DNA of 14,471 bases from JBHEKP01 sp041859375 (GCA_041859375.1 JBHEKP010000200.1:1-14471); one strand, 5' to 3'; positions 1-6,658 are shown, counted from the stretch's first letter. Made by a program: numbers and translations. Notes: a model not told the origin generated them from the letters alone.

Positions 1-1948
1 GCGCCAGGTTGTTGAGGCGGATGGCCACCTTGGGATGCTCCGGCCCGTGGGCCGCCTCGTCAATGGCCAGCGCATGCCGCATCAGCGGTTCTGCCCGTGT
101 CCATTCGGCCAGAGCAAGCCAATACGTTCCAACACAGCTCATCAACTCAGAAGCATCCGGGTGTTCCATGTCTCCCCACAGATTGGCCAGCGCATCGAGG
201 GGCAGGACTTCCCACCGGGCCTCCGTCCATGCGGTAGTCTGGTTGAGGACGGCAACACGGGCCTCGACCAGCGCGTCAAGCGCCTTCTGCCGGTCAGTGC
301 GAAGTTCGGGGGGCGCATCCCGCCCCACCAGTTGCTGCACGAGCCGGTGGACGCGGACCAGCCGGGGCTGGCCGTCGGCGTCGGGCGCGCCCGCGGGTAG
401 AAGGAGGCGCAGGCCCATCAGACGGCGCAGCACATCCCGCCACGGATCGGGATAGCCCGGTTCGGCGTCCCGGCCCAGTTCGGGATGGGCGGCCGCCGCC
501 AACTCCCGCAGCCACGGCAGGGCGACGTGGTCCGGGGGCAGCAGGGCGGCGTAGTCCATCACAAGCCGCTCGGCGGCGGAGAGGCGCTCCAGCATGGGGC
601 GCAGGGTCGCGCCCAGGCGGATTTCGCCGTGGCGCACCCCCGCGCCGCTCTGTCCGGCGGCGTTGTCCAGCCCTTCCAGCCCCTCCCTGCGCAGCCGCGC
701 CAGAAAGGCGGCGCAGGTGACTTCGGGATAGCGGCCCAGATAGACGGCGGCCTCCTCCACCGCGAGGGTGAATCCGCCCAGCAGCCGGACGATTTCCCGC
801 GCGGCGTCGCGCTCGGCGGCGTCGCGGAACCGGCCCCCGCGCTGGTGGGACTCGAGCAGGGACAGGGCGTCTTCCTCCGGCAGCTCGTCCACCGCCACAA
901 AGACGCGGTCGGAGAGGGCCTCGTTTTCCTCCTTGTGCAGTTCTTTTTCCGTCAGGCGCGTGGTGGCGAGGAGGTGGAGCCAGTCCCCGTCGGGGAGCTG
1001 TCCCGTCTGGGCCGGCTCGAGCAGTTTCGGCCTGTCCACGTTGTCGAGGAGGAGCAGTGCGTGGTGCGGCTCGTTCTCCATGGCAAGCCGGCGCAGCTCG
1101 GCGATGACACGCTGGTACTGGAGCGTGACGTCGTATTTCTCCGGCTCCGTGAAGGTGACGCCGAGGGGGGCGGCCAGCAGGGCGATGGCCCCCGGCAAAT
1201 CCTCCCGGCCCTCGCAGCGCAGCAGCCACCGCCCGCCGCCGTACCCGGCGGCGAAGGCGTGGGCGTATTCCGTGGCGAGGGCGGTCTTTCCCACGCCGCC
1301 CATGCCGTGGACCGCCGTGAGCACGCCCATCCGCCCCAGCATGACCGACTCGTGGATGCGGCGCATCTCCGACGTGCGCCCCACAAAGTGCGGGTTGTGC
1401 GTCTCCACGTTGCCAAGACGCCGGCCGGCCTCCTCGCCGAGGCGGATGCGATCGGCAATCCGCTCCCCCAGCTCGCCCATGCGCCTGCGCACCTCCCCGT
1501 CGCGCAGGGCATCCGCGCCCTCCTGGTGCCAGGGGCGCAGGTCGAACTGCTGGCGCCGCAGCAGCTCCGCAACCCACTCCTTGCAGCGCGTCTCAAAGCC
1601 CGGCTCGTTCCAGCCGGGCACCTCGACGAAGTAGATCGGGGCGACGCCCTCGCCCATGTAGGGCCGTCCCGTCTCGTACTTCACATACTCGTTGAATTCC
1701 CACTCGCAGTAACCACTGTCAAGATAGGCGGGGGAGAGGCAGGCCAGCATGAGCCGCGACTCGCGCAGCCCCCGGAGGATGCGGTGCCGCCAGTCCTCCA
1801 TCCCCCCGATTTCGTCCACGTCGAAGAAGGGGTTCAATTCCCGGTTGGCGAAGGCCGCGAAGTCCTCCCTGATCCGGTTGACCAGTTCGGTGACCCGCCC
1901 TTCGGTGTTGTCCCGCCGGGCATAGCTGATGAACAGATCGTATTCCAT
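1..1948 (-). CDS. TIR-NB-ARC-TPR (prokaryotic NLR-like) protein, C-terminus cut by window edge
   Basis: An open frame runs from the ATG at 1948 to the window edge (649 codons, no stop). The N-terminus, MEYDLFISYARRDN, is a classic TIR start. Residues 80-85 (YCEWEF) match the WCxxE-type motif, so Glu84 is the expected NAD-cleaving residue. The NB-ARC follows: P-loop GMGGVGKT at 215-222, Walker B LLLLDNVD at 298-305, LLATTR at 326-331, a GLPL-like GGFTLA at about 391-396, and an MHD-like VHRLVQ at 533-538. From about 600 the sequence becomes kinesin-light-chain-type TPR (RAEPLMRHALAIDEAAHGPE) and leaves the window. In this family the TPRs sense, the NB-ARC oligomerises with ATP, and the TIR depletes NAD or makes a nucleotide signal, often in phage defence. 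Domain calls are from motifs; the defence role is inferred. A purine-rich GAGAGGGG lies about 9 nt before the start. The composition is high-GC like the core genes. Confidence 0.9.
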   Translation of the reverse strand, partial: MEYDLFISYARRDNTEGRVTELVNRIREDFAAFANRELNPFFDVDEIGGMEDWRHRILRGLRESRLMLACLSPAYLDSGYCEWEFNEYVKYETGRPYMGEGVAPIYFVEVPGWNEPGFETRCKEWVAELLRRQQFDLRPWHQEGADALRDGEVRRRMGELGERIADRIRLGEEAGRRLGNVETHNPHFVGRTSEMRRIHESVMLGRMGVLTAVHGMGGVGKTALATEYAHAFAAGYGGGRWLLRCEGREDLPGAIALLAAPLGVTFTEPEKYDVTLQYQRVIAELRRLAMENEPHHALLLLDNVDRPKLLEPAQTGQLPDGDWLHLLATTRLTEKELHKEENEALSDRVFVAVDELPEEDALSLLESHQRGGRFRDAAERDAAREIVRLLGGFTLAVEEAAVYLGRYPEVTCAAFLARLRREGLEGLDNAAGQSGAGVRHGEIRLGATLRPMLERLSAAERLVMDYAALLPPDHVALPWLRELAAAAHPELGRDAEPGYPDPWRDVLRRLMGLRLLLPAGAPDADGQPRLVRVHRLVQQLVGRDAPPELRTDRQKALDALVEARVAVLNQTTAWTEARWEVLPLDALANLWGDMEHPDASELMSCVGTYWLALAEWTRAEPLMRHALAIDEAAHGPEHPKVAIRLNNLA

Positions 1949-1993
1949 GATTCCGCGCCCCTCTCGTTTGGACCGATCATTCGGAACAGCACG

Positions 1994-2023
1994 AATATAG
2001 GGAACCCGGCCCCCCGTCTTCAA
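1994..2023 (-). promoter_or_regulatory. Candidate promoter for the TIR-NB-ARC-TPR gene
   Basis: On the minus strand, TTGAAG (2023-2018) and TATATT (1999-1994) are separated by 18 nt, close to a sigma-70-type promoter. Transcription would start near 1987, about 40 nt before the ATG at 1948. The match is by eye, and the housekeeping sigma consensus of this organism is not known. Confidence 0.35.
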
Positions 2024-2052
2024 TGGGCAGGCCCCGTCCGCCCGCATCCCCC

Positions 2053-2078
2053 GTAGGGGCGGACCCCCGTGTCCGCCC
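2053..2078. repeat. Dispersed 26-bp hairpin repeat, copy 1
   Basis: This 26-bp sequence begins GTAGGGGCGGAC and ends GTCCGCCC. An identical copy occurs at 12750-12775. The arms GGGCGGAC (2057-2064) and GTCCGCCC (2071-2078) pair perfectly around a 6-nt loop. It lies between the NLR gene and the TPR remnant. No T-run follows on either strand, so it is not a canonical intrinsic terminator. Similar short hairpins are scattered between genes in many environmental genomes; that comparison is from memory. Confidence 0.8.
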
Positions 2079-2119
2079 GCTCACACCCACCGGTCCTGCG
2101 CGCCGGTGACCGCCGTTGC

Positions 2120-2392
2120 TTATTTTTTCTGCAACAGGGCTTTGAGTTGCCCTACTGACAATCCCGATGCTTCCAGCGCTTTGGGTATGGCTTCCTCAGC
2201 AGGCAACTTCATAGTGCTGAGCAAGTAAAGATAATTCTTAACTGCCGCGAAAAAATGAGGGTGTTGATGCCCGGTACGCTCGAAAAACATGCGTAAAACA
2301 ACAACTGTGCGGCGCATCAGCGATTCCGCCTCCGCCAGCCAGCAGGCCATTATTTTTCCATCAAATTCGCATACGGACTTCCGCATACACAA
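2120..2392 (-). pseudogene. C-terminal remnant of a TPR protein of the NB-ARC-TPR type
   Basis: The 90-codon frame contains WLAEAESLMRRTVVVLRMFF followed by ERTGHQHPHFFAAVKNYLYL, then an acidic/Lys tail ending LLQKK. This has the pattern of the last KLC-type TPR and terminal cap of NB-ARC-TPR proteins (compare AEPLMRHALAIDEAAHGPEHP in the neighbouring NLR gene). The first 17 or so residues do not fit a TPR, and an in-frame stop lies just upstream (TAG at 2398-2396), so the homologous part seems to start near 2345. The nearest starts (TTG 2392, ATG 2386) have no Shine-Dalgarno. I read it as the truncated tail of a second, older NLR gene, not an independent protein. A small expressed TPR protein cannot be excluded. 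Confidence 0.65.
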
Positions 2393-2490
2393 AAACTAAC
2401 CCGTGCGCAGAAACCTCAAACGACTACTGGTATGGGACAATGCGTTTTGAGATGGCTCTGCAATTTGGAGACGAGATAAATGTCGCTTAC

Positions 2491-3783
2491 TTAATCGCCG
2501 CCAAAAAGCCTCTTCCAAAATCCCTTTGGCTTCTTAGGATCGCTGGTGCTTGAATTCTGTCCAGACAAGGAACGCATCTTCAGTTTGCCTGTCTTATCAT
2601 CACATACAACATGCCCCATATATCTAATTCTGCTATCCGCTTTGATGCATTGAATCGCATTCTCAATTGGGAAATCGAACGAACTTAAAACGTTATTATC
2701 TATATCATTCGTAAGAACCAATGCTTTATCCCAATATTTATTAATTTTGCGTAAGACCTCAAATTCAATTTCATTTAAATCAGATCCTTTTTTATTTTCG
2801 AGTCCATACCGCCTCAAAAGATACACTCCATACTGGTAGGAAATGAACGCCTTTAAAGCCTTGACGCGAGGACTAACTTCCGTAGCCGCCTCGAACGCCA
2901 GCAAGAACTCATTTTCCGCCTCTTGATGCTTTCCATCATCCCTTGCGCGACATGCACAATTCAGGTGTCGAATTGCCTCCGAAAAATTCAATTCATCTTT
3001 TTCCTCGGTCGTAGTGGGGAAAAATATGGAAATAATTTGACCCGCTTGACTATCCCACCGCATAAAACTAAAATCGCTTTTCGTCACGCCAAGCCGCTTT
3101 GAGACTTTCGCTTGGACCTCGAGCAATGGTCCACAATCCGATTCCCAGTTATCGCAACAGATCTCCAAGGTCATATACATGGCTTCGACAGAATCGATGA
3201 TATCTTGCCTTGCAGTATCATACGCTTCGGGAGATTGAGACCTAAGTGAAGCTCTTTGTTGAAGAACACTGGCCTTTCTAAAAAGGTAGTTTCCTTTGTT
3301 GCCAAAACTATTGGCGGTATCAAAATATCCGATTGCCATGTTCGCTTGTCTAATGGCTTCATCAAACATATTTAGCTGGTCATAACTGCTAACTGTCGCA
3401 TCGAAATACCACACCCAGCCACAGGCTGATGGCAAAGCGCCGCCAATCATTATTTGTGGTCCTGTCATGCTCTGAATCGCCTTCCCGTTGAGCAGATAGT
3501 GAAATTTTTCGTCCATTTGAACAACATCAGAGTGAATCTCTTGAGACATACGACAAAACATCTGTGCGCAATATGCGTCTAGCCATTCTCGAGATGCTTT
3601 CAAAAGAGAGCCTATAGGTGTGCAACATTTTTCAGCACCTAAGCAAGCTCGATCAAACCACGAAAATGCCGAATTCCAATCTTCTCGAGACATACAGGAT
3701 ACACCATTCATGAATTCTTTCGTAGACTTAGACATCTCTTCATGCATTTTTTGAATGAATTCACTATCCATTTGTTCTTCCAT
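2491..3783 (-). CDS. Hypothetical 430-residue cytoplasmic protein with TPR-like helices
   Basis: I do not recognise this family. The protein has no signal peptide or membrane segment and is predicted mostly alpha-helical. Segments such as DEAIRQANMAIGYFD (about 140-155) and the stretch near residues 275-300 (ACRARDDGKHQEAENEFLLA) resemble degenerate TPR helices. It has about 14 cysteines, including two CC pairs and a CAC. The C-terminus is a basic-aromatic tail, PKKPKGFWKRLFGGD, a type of short terminal motif that often mediates docking. The ATG at 3783 has a near-perfect AGGAGGT 7 nt upstream, so the start is secure. GC content is clearly lower than in the efflux and Kelch genes (roughly 40-45% by eye), suggesting transfer. 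It lies upstream of the TPR remnant and the NLR on the same strand, but about 100 bp of non-coding DNA and decay separate them, so a shared function is speculative. Confidence 0.8.
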   Translation of the reverse strand: MEEQMDSEFIQKMHEEMSKSTKEFMNGVSCMSREDWNSAFSWFDRACLGAEKCCTPIGSLLKASREWLDAYCAQMFCRMSQEIHSDVVQMDEKFHYLLNGKAIQSMTGPQIMIGGALPSACGWVWYFDATVSSYDQLNMFDEAIRQANMAIGYFDTANSFGNKGNYLFRKASVLQQRASLRSQSPEAYDTARQDIIDSVEAMYMTLEICCDNWESDCGPLLEVQAKVSKRLGVTKSDFSFMRWDSQAGQIISIFFPTTTEEKDELNFSEAIRHLNCACRARDDGKHQEAENEFLLAFEAATEVSPRVKALKAFISYQYGVYLLRRYGLENKKGSDLNEIEFEVLRKINKYWDKALVLTNDIDNNVLSSFDFPIENAIQCIKADSRIRYMGHVVCDDKTGKLKMRSLSGQNSSTSDPKKPKGFWKRLFGGD

Positions 3784-3790
3784 TGACTAT

Positions 3791-3821
3791 ACCTCCTTTA
3801 TCTTCAGAACATCATATTATA
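3791..3821 (-). promoter_or_regulatory. -10 box and ribosome-binding site of the 430-residue gene
   Basis: On the minus strand a perfect TATAAT sits at 3821-3816 and an AGGAGGT Shine-Dalgarno at 3797-3791. Transcription would begin near 3809, giving a leader of about 26 nt. No good -35 hexamer lies at 16-18 nt; the nearest TTGATT is only 12 nt away. The surrounding 50 bp are strongly AT-rich. Confidence 0.5.
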
Positions 3822-3875
3822 AATTTTTTCTTAAATCAACTCTTCGAAACGGCAACGCTAAATGCGGTGACCCAT

Positions 3876-4003
3876 GCGGGGTGTCGTAGCGCGCACCGGG
3901 AGATGGTTGCGCAGGAGCCCTCTGTAATCCTGCATCTCCAAGTTATCTTCTCTCGTTCCCGAAGTTCCACTTCGCAACCATCAGTACTGTTGCAACACCC
4001 CGC
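3876..4003. repeat. Non-coding block with nested inverted repeats (structured element)
   Basis: Between the 430-residue gene and the Kelch gene lies a gene-free stretch of about 315 bp. It holds two nested perfect inverted repeats: GCGGGGTGT (3876-3884) with ACACCCCGC (3995-4003), and GATGGTTGCG (3902-3911) with CGCAACCATC (3973-3982). Inside these are two hairpins: GCAGGA (3911-3916) with TCCTGC (3928-3933), and CGAAGT (3960-3965) with ACTTCG (3969-3974) around a TCC loop. Together they would fold into a branched structure as RNA or single-stranded DNA. Short overlapping frames on both strands (79 and 78 codons) have no convincing start signals and look incidental. Possibilities are a small RNA, a MITE-like transposable element, or a relic of a larger mobile element. 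Confidence 0.6.
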
Positions 4004-4060
4004 CACAGGCCAAAGATGAACTACAACTTGGTGACGAGATAATTTTAACAGCGGGCTCCG

Positions 4061-4098
4061 TCCATTCCCGTCCACTTCTGTCCACTACCGTCCGCCCG
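4061..4098. repeat. Degenerate 10-bp tandem repeat
   Basis: About three and a half units of a decamer TCCAYTNCCG follow each other (units at 4061, 4071, 4081 and 4091, the last diverged). They end at the stop codon of the Kelch gene. The composition differs from the structured block just to the left. It looks like replication-slippage sequence; no function is visible. Confidence 0.6.
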
Positions 4099-5850
4099 TC
4101 ACCTGCTGATGTCGAGGGCGATCACCTTTCCGGTGTCGGTGAAACTGCCGGGCGAGCCGGTCTGGCCGCCGATGATGTACAGCTTTCCGTCCAGCACGGC
4201 CGCGCCGTGGCGGAGGCGTCCCTCGGGCATGGGCGTGATTGCGGACCAGGTGCTTCCGTCGAACTTTTCCACAAGGGCCTCGGTCCGGTTGGAATAGCCG
4301 CCCGCATAGTAGACGGCGTAACCCGACGACGCGGCGGCGGCCTCGGAGCGCCAGACCGGATCGGGCACGGCGTCGGACCACGCGCCGGAGACGACGTTGT
4401 AGCGGTAGGCGTCGGGCGAGTGGCGCACGGTGACGTCGTAGCCGCCGAGGACGAGCACGCTGAAGTTGAGCGCGGCGGCGTTGTGGACGTACTTGGTGCC
4501 GGGCATGACGGACTTCAGGGTCCACGTGTCGGTGGCGGGGTCGTACTCCTCCAGCGATTCGGCCACGGCGACGGTTCCCTGCCCGCCCATGGCGTAGATT
4601 TTGCCGTTCAGCGCGGCGGCGGACGCGGTGTGCCGGCTCATGTGCATGCCCGCCTTGGGAATCCACACGTCGTTCACCGGGTCGTAGGCCTCGACGCGGT
4701 TGGTGTAGGTGCCGCTTTGGTTGCCGCCGACGGTGTAGATGAGGCCGTTCAGCGCCACGGCGGTCAGGCTCTGGCAGGAGTAGTTCATGTTCTGCCTGCG
4801 GGTCCACGTGTCGGTGGCGGGATCATACTCGTCCACGCGGCGCTGGTAGCCCTCGTAGGTGGAGTAGCCGCCCATGGCGTAGATTTTGCCGTTGGCCGCG
4901 GCCACGCCCAGGAAGAAGCGCGGCACCGGCAGCGGCGCAAGCTCCGCCCACGCGGCGGGCTCGCCCTCGCCCTCGCCCTCGCCTTCCCCCTCCGCCTCGC
5001 CCTCGCCCTCGTCACCGCCCGCGGGCGGCGGACAGGGGGCCTCCAGCTCGGCGATCACCCGGTAGCTCCAGAAGCCGATGGTGCTGTTGGTGTTGGCCAT
5101 CCACCCGGCCACGTCGTCCTCCACAAACTGCGCCCACCCGTCCAGAATCTCGATGGTGTTGTCCGCGAAGCCGAGGAATTCGGCCACATGCCACGACCAG
5201 GGAAGGCCGTCGTTCACCGGGTCGCAGTTACGGTAATCCCCCACGCCCGTGCCCGCCTCGATGCGCGCCACCACAATCAGCGCGCCCGCAGCCGCCGGAT
5301 CCTCAATCACCGCGCGGGCATGTTCAATGTCGTCCGCCTCGGTCAGCGGCAGCACGTAGCTGCCCTGTCCGGGCGCGTCCGGATTGGCCACCACAAACCA
5401 CGCCATCCCCGGCTCGCCCTCGCCCTCGCCCTCACTTTCACCCTCATCTTCGCCCTCATCTTCGCCTTCCATCTCCCCCTCACCCTCCCCTTCGTCCTCT
5501 CCCTCCAGTTCACCTTCCCCTTCGCCTTCATCCTCGCCCTCGTCTTCACCCTCACCCTCCGGGGTGTCGGAGCCCAGTGAGATCACCATGTCCACCGCGC
5601 TGTCTTTGGCAACCTGCACGCCCGCCGCGGGGCTCTGCCCCATGACAAGGCCGGCCGCCACAAGGGTGCTGTGCGCCTCGGCCACGCTCCCCGCGCGCAG
5701 TCCCGCCCCGGCCAGCAGTTGTTCCGCCGCCGCGCGGGTGAGTCCCGTCAGATCCGGCACGGCCACCTTTTTGGGGCACCCCGCCCCGGCCAGCAGCACC
5801 ACCGCGAGACACGCAAAAAAAACCGCCCTTTTCACCCCGTGCGTCGACAT
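4099..5850 (-). CDS. Secreted lipoprotein: PASTA domain, BP74-like domain, six-bladed Kelch propeller
   Basis: The 583-residue protein starts with a basic/hydrophobic signal ending LLAGAGC, with Cys25 as the likely lipidated residue; the -3 Gly is not ideal. Residues 27-93 form a PASTA domain (VAVPDLTGLTRAAAEQLLAG and a closing SPAAG...VDMVISLG). A Glu-Gly/Asp linker follows at 98-147. Residues 149-272 have aromatic and acidic landmarks resembling the N-terminal domain of BP74 (WSWHVAEF, IEILDGW, WSYRVIAELE); this is a pattern match only. A second Glu-Gly linker spans 279-298. Residues 301-583 carry about six Kelch repeats with GKIYAMGG and EYDPATDTWT signatures, enough for a closed beta-propeller. 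It probably works at the cell surface or in the periplasm as a binding module. It is divergent from the efflux operon. No enzyme motif is visible. Confidence 0.85.
   Translation of the reverse strand: MSTHGVKRAVFFACLAVVLLAGAGCPKKVAVPDLTGLTRAAAEQLLAGAGLRAGSVAEAHSTLVAAGLVMGQSPAAGVQVAKDSAVDMVISLGSDTPEGEGEDEGEDEGEGEGELEGEDEGEGEGEMEGEDEGEDEGESEGEGEGEPGMAWFVVANPDAPGQGSYVLPLTEADDIEHARAVIEDPAAAGALIVVARIEAGTGVGDYRNCDPVNDGLPWSWHVAEFLGFADNTIEILDGWAQFVEDDVAGWMANTNSTIGFWSYRVIAELEAPCPPPAGGDEGEGEAEGEGEGEGEGEPAAWAELAPLPVPRFFLGVAAANGKIYAMGGYSTYEGYQRRVDEYDPATDTWTRRQNMNYSCQSLTAVALNGLIYTVGGNQSGTYTNRVEAYDPVNDVWIPKAGMHMSRHTASAAALNGKIYAMGGQGTVAVAESLEEYDPATDTWTLKSVMPGTKYVHNAAALNFSVLVLGGYDVTVRHSPDAYRYNVVSGAWSDAVPDPVWRSEAAAASSGYAVYYAGGYSNRTEALVEKFDGSTWSAITPMPEGRLRHGAAVLDGKLYIIGGQTGSPGSFTDTGKVIALDISR
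4957..5016 (-). repeat. Short Glu-Gly linker repeat in the Kelch gene
   Basis: Low-complexity GAG/GGC-type codons encode residues 279-298 (DEGEGEAEGEGEGEGEGEGE-like). They join the BP74-like domain to the first Kelch repeat. The same type of linker is longer at 5410-5559. Confidence 0.85.
5410..5559 (-). repeat. Long Glu-Gly/Asp linker repeat in the Kelch gene
   Basis: A period-6 low-complexity run encodes residues 98-147, alternating GE with occasional D, L, M or S substitutions. It separates the PASTA domain from the BP74-like domain and gives about 30 negative charges in 50 residues. The complementary strand reads as a Pro/Ser-rich open frame, which is an artefact. Confidence 0.9.
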
Positions 5851-5873
5851 GCCCTGCCATCCTCATGGTTGTG

Positions 5874-5931
5874 CCCCCCCTCCGCCGCCCCACCCCAGGG
5901 AGGGCGGCCCACCCCCGCCGCTCCCCGGCGG
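5874..5931 (-). other. G-rich leader of the Kelch gene with possible G-quadruplex and hairpin
   Basis: On the minus strand the 5' leader holds G-runs at 5896-5893 (4 G), 5891-5888 (4 G) and 5880-5874 (7 G). This is enough guanine for a G-quadruplex about 24 nt before the start codon. Further upstream, CCGCCG (5915-5920) and CGGCGG (5926-5931) form a GC hairpin with a 5-nt loop. Either could affect translation of the Kelch mRNA. Confidence 0.35.
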
Positions 5932-5956
5932 CGGACGGGTCTGGGGAACCCGCGCC

Positions 5957-5965
5957 ATTATAACA
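5957..5965 (-). promoter_or_regulatory. Extended -10 promoter for the Kelch lipoprotein gene
   Basis: The minus strand reads TGTTATAAT, an extended -10 element (TG, one base, perfect TATAAT at 5962-5957). No -35 match is visible at 17 nt, as is usual for extended -10 promoters. Transcription would start near 5950, leaving a leader of about 100 nt, and is divergent from the efflux promoter about 40 bp away. Confidence 0.5.
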
Positions 5966-5994
5966 AAAGTCCGAAAAATCCGCCGCCTGTGCGG

Positions 5995-6024
5995 TTGCGC
6001 CGGTTACGGCGCGTTGTGTATGCT
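5995..6024 (+). promoter_or_regulatory. Candidate promoter of the efflux operon
   Basis: TTGCGC (5995-6000) and TATGCT (6019-6024) are separated by 18 nt. Transcription would begin near 6031, inside the palindromic operator at 6028-6041. This supports translation from the ATG at 6056, not the in-frame ATG at 6020, which would lie upstream of the transcript start. Confidence 0.45.
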
Positions 6025-6027
6025 GGA

Positions 6028-6041
6028 ACTGACCAGTCAGT
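6028..6041. promoter_or_regulatory. TetR operator palindrome
   Basis: ACTGACCAGTCAGT is a perfect inverted repeat (ACTGAC and GTCAGT arms around CA). It begins 4 bp after the candidate -10 box, 15 bp before the start of the TetR gene. Position and symmetry are what is expected for a TetR-family autorepression site covering the transcription start. Similar TGACCAGTCA-type sites precede efflux-linked TetR genes elsewhere (from memory). Confidence 0.7.
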
Positions 6042-6055
6042 ATTGGGAGATTCCC

Positions 6056-6658
6056 ATGGAAACGCGGGACAAACGGCAGGACATCATGGCCGCGGCGGAA
6101 AAGCTGCTGGCCCACCGGCGCATCCACGAGGTGACGCTGGACGACGTGGCCAAAGAGGCGCGCGTCGGCAAGGGCACCATCTACCTGCACTTCAAGGACA
6201 AGGATGACCTCTTTTTCGAGGTGGCCACCTCCGGCTTCGACGAGCTTTGCGGGGTGGTGCGGGGGCAGGTGCCCGCCGACATCCCCTTCGACGGGCAGCT
6301 TCTTTTCCTGTGCGGCGCCATCAGCGGCTATTTCAGGGAGCGCCGGACCCTGATCCAGATGATCCAGGCGGAGGACGCGCGCCTGCCGGGCGGTCCGGGC
6401 TCCTTCGGCGCGCGCTGGCTGGAGCGCCGCCGCGCGCTGGTGGACGAGGTGGCGGCGATCCTTGCGCGGGGCGCGGCGGACGGCGTGATCCGCGCCGGCA
6501 CGCCCCCGGCGGTGCTGGCCCATCACCTGCTGGGCATGCTGCGCACGCACAACCGGGGGCTGGACGACTTTCCCCCGGAATTCCGCACCCACGAGACGGT
6601 GGTGGCCCTGTTTCTCCACGGCGCGGCCGCGCCGTCCCGGGGGGGGAAAAGAAAATGA
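6056..6658 (+). CDS. TetR/AcrR-family transcriptional repressor of the efflux operon
   Basis: The 200-residue length is typical of the family. Residues 6-52 form the TetR DNA-binding domain: RQDIMAAAEKLLAH, then the helix-turn-helix VTLDDVAKEARVGKGTIYLHF and KDKDDLF. The remainder is a variable alpha-helical ligand-binding and dimerisation domain with no identifiable ligand. I chose the ATG at 6056 because GGGAG lies 6 nt upstream and because the perfect palindrome and predicted transcription start lie just before it. The frame is open much further upstream only because the opposite-strand Glu-Gly linker lacks stops in this frame. Its stop overlaps the start of the next gene (ATGA), so repressor and pump are co-transcribed. 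It most likely represses its own operon until a pump substrate binds. Confidence 0.93.
   Translation: METRDKRQDIMAAAEKLLAHRRIHEVTLDDVAKEARVGKGTIYLHFKDKDDLFFEVATSGFDELCGVVRGQVPADIPFDGQLLFLCGAISGYFRERRTLIQMIQAEDARLPGGPGSFGARWLERRRALVDEVAAILARGAADGVIRAGTPPAVLAHHLLGMLRTHNRGLDDFPPEFRTHETVVALFLHGAAAPSRGGKRK

Noticed and set aside
485..2056. Long plus-strand frames opposite the TIR-NB-ARC-TPR gene
   Set aside because: High-GC shadow frames; the minus strand carries clear TIR and NB-ARC motifs.
3876..4060. Integron attC site
   Set aside because: The nested arms are reminiscent, but I could not find paired RYYYAAC and GTTRRRY core sites at the ends, and no integrase or cassette array is nearby.
3783..4075. 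Two overlapping short frames (78 and 79 codons) on opposite strands
   Set aside because: They lack start signals, overlap each other and coincide with the nested inverted repeats, so they look like chance frames in non-coding DNA.
4957..5559. CRISPR array or tandem repeat locus in the periodic C-rich stretches
   Set aside because: The periodicity is codon-level Glu-Gly low complexity inside a coding frame; there are no spacers.
5384..6055. Plus-strand open frame giving a Pro/Ser-rich extension of the TetR protein
   Set aside because: It is the complement of the Glu-Gly linker of the Kelch gene. The promoter, palindrome and ribosome-binding site place the TetR start at 6056.
6020..6055. Upstream in-frame ATG at 6020 as the TetR start
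   Set aside because: It lies within the candidate -10 box, before the predicted transcription start, and has no ribosome-binding site.
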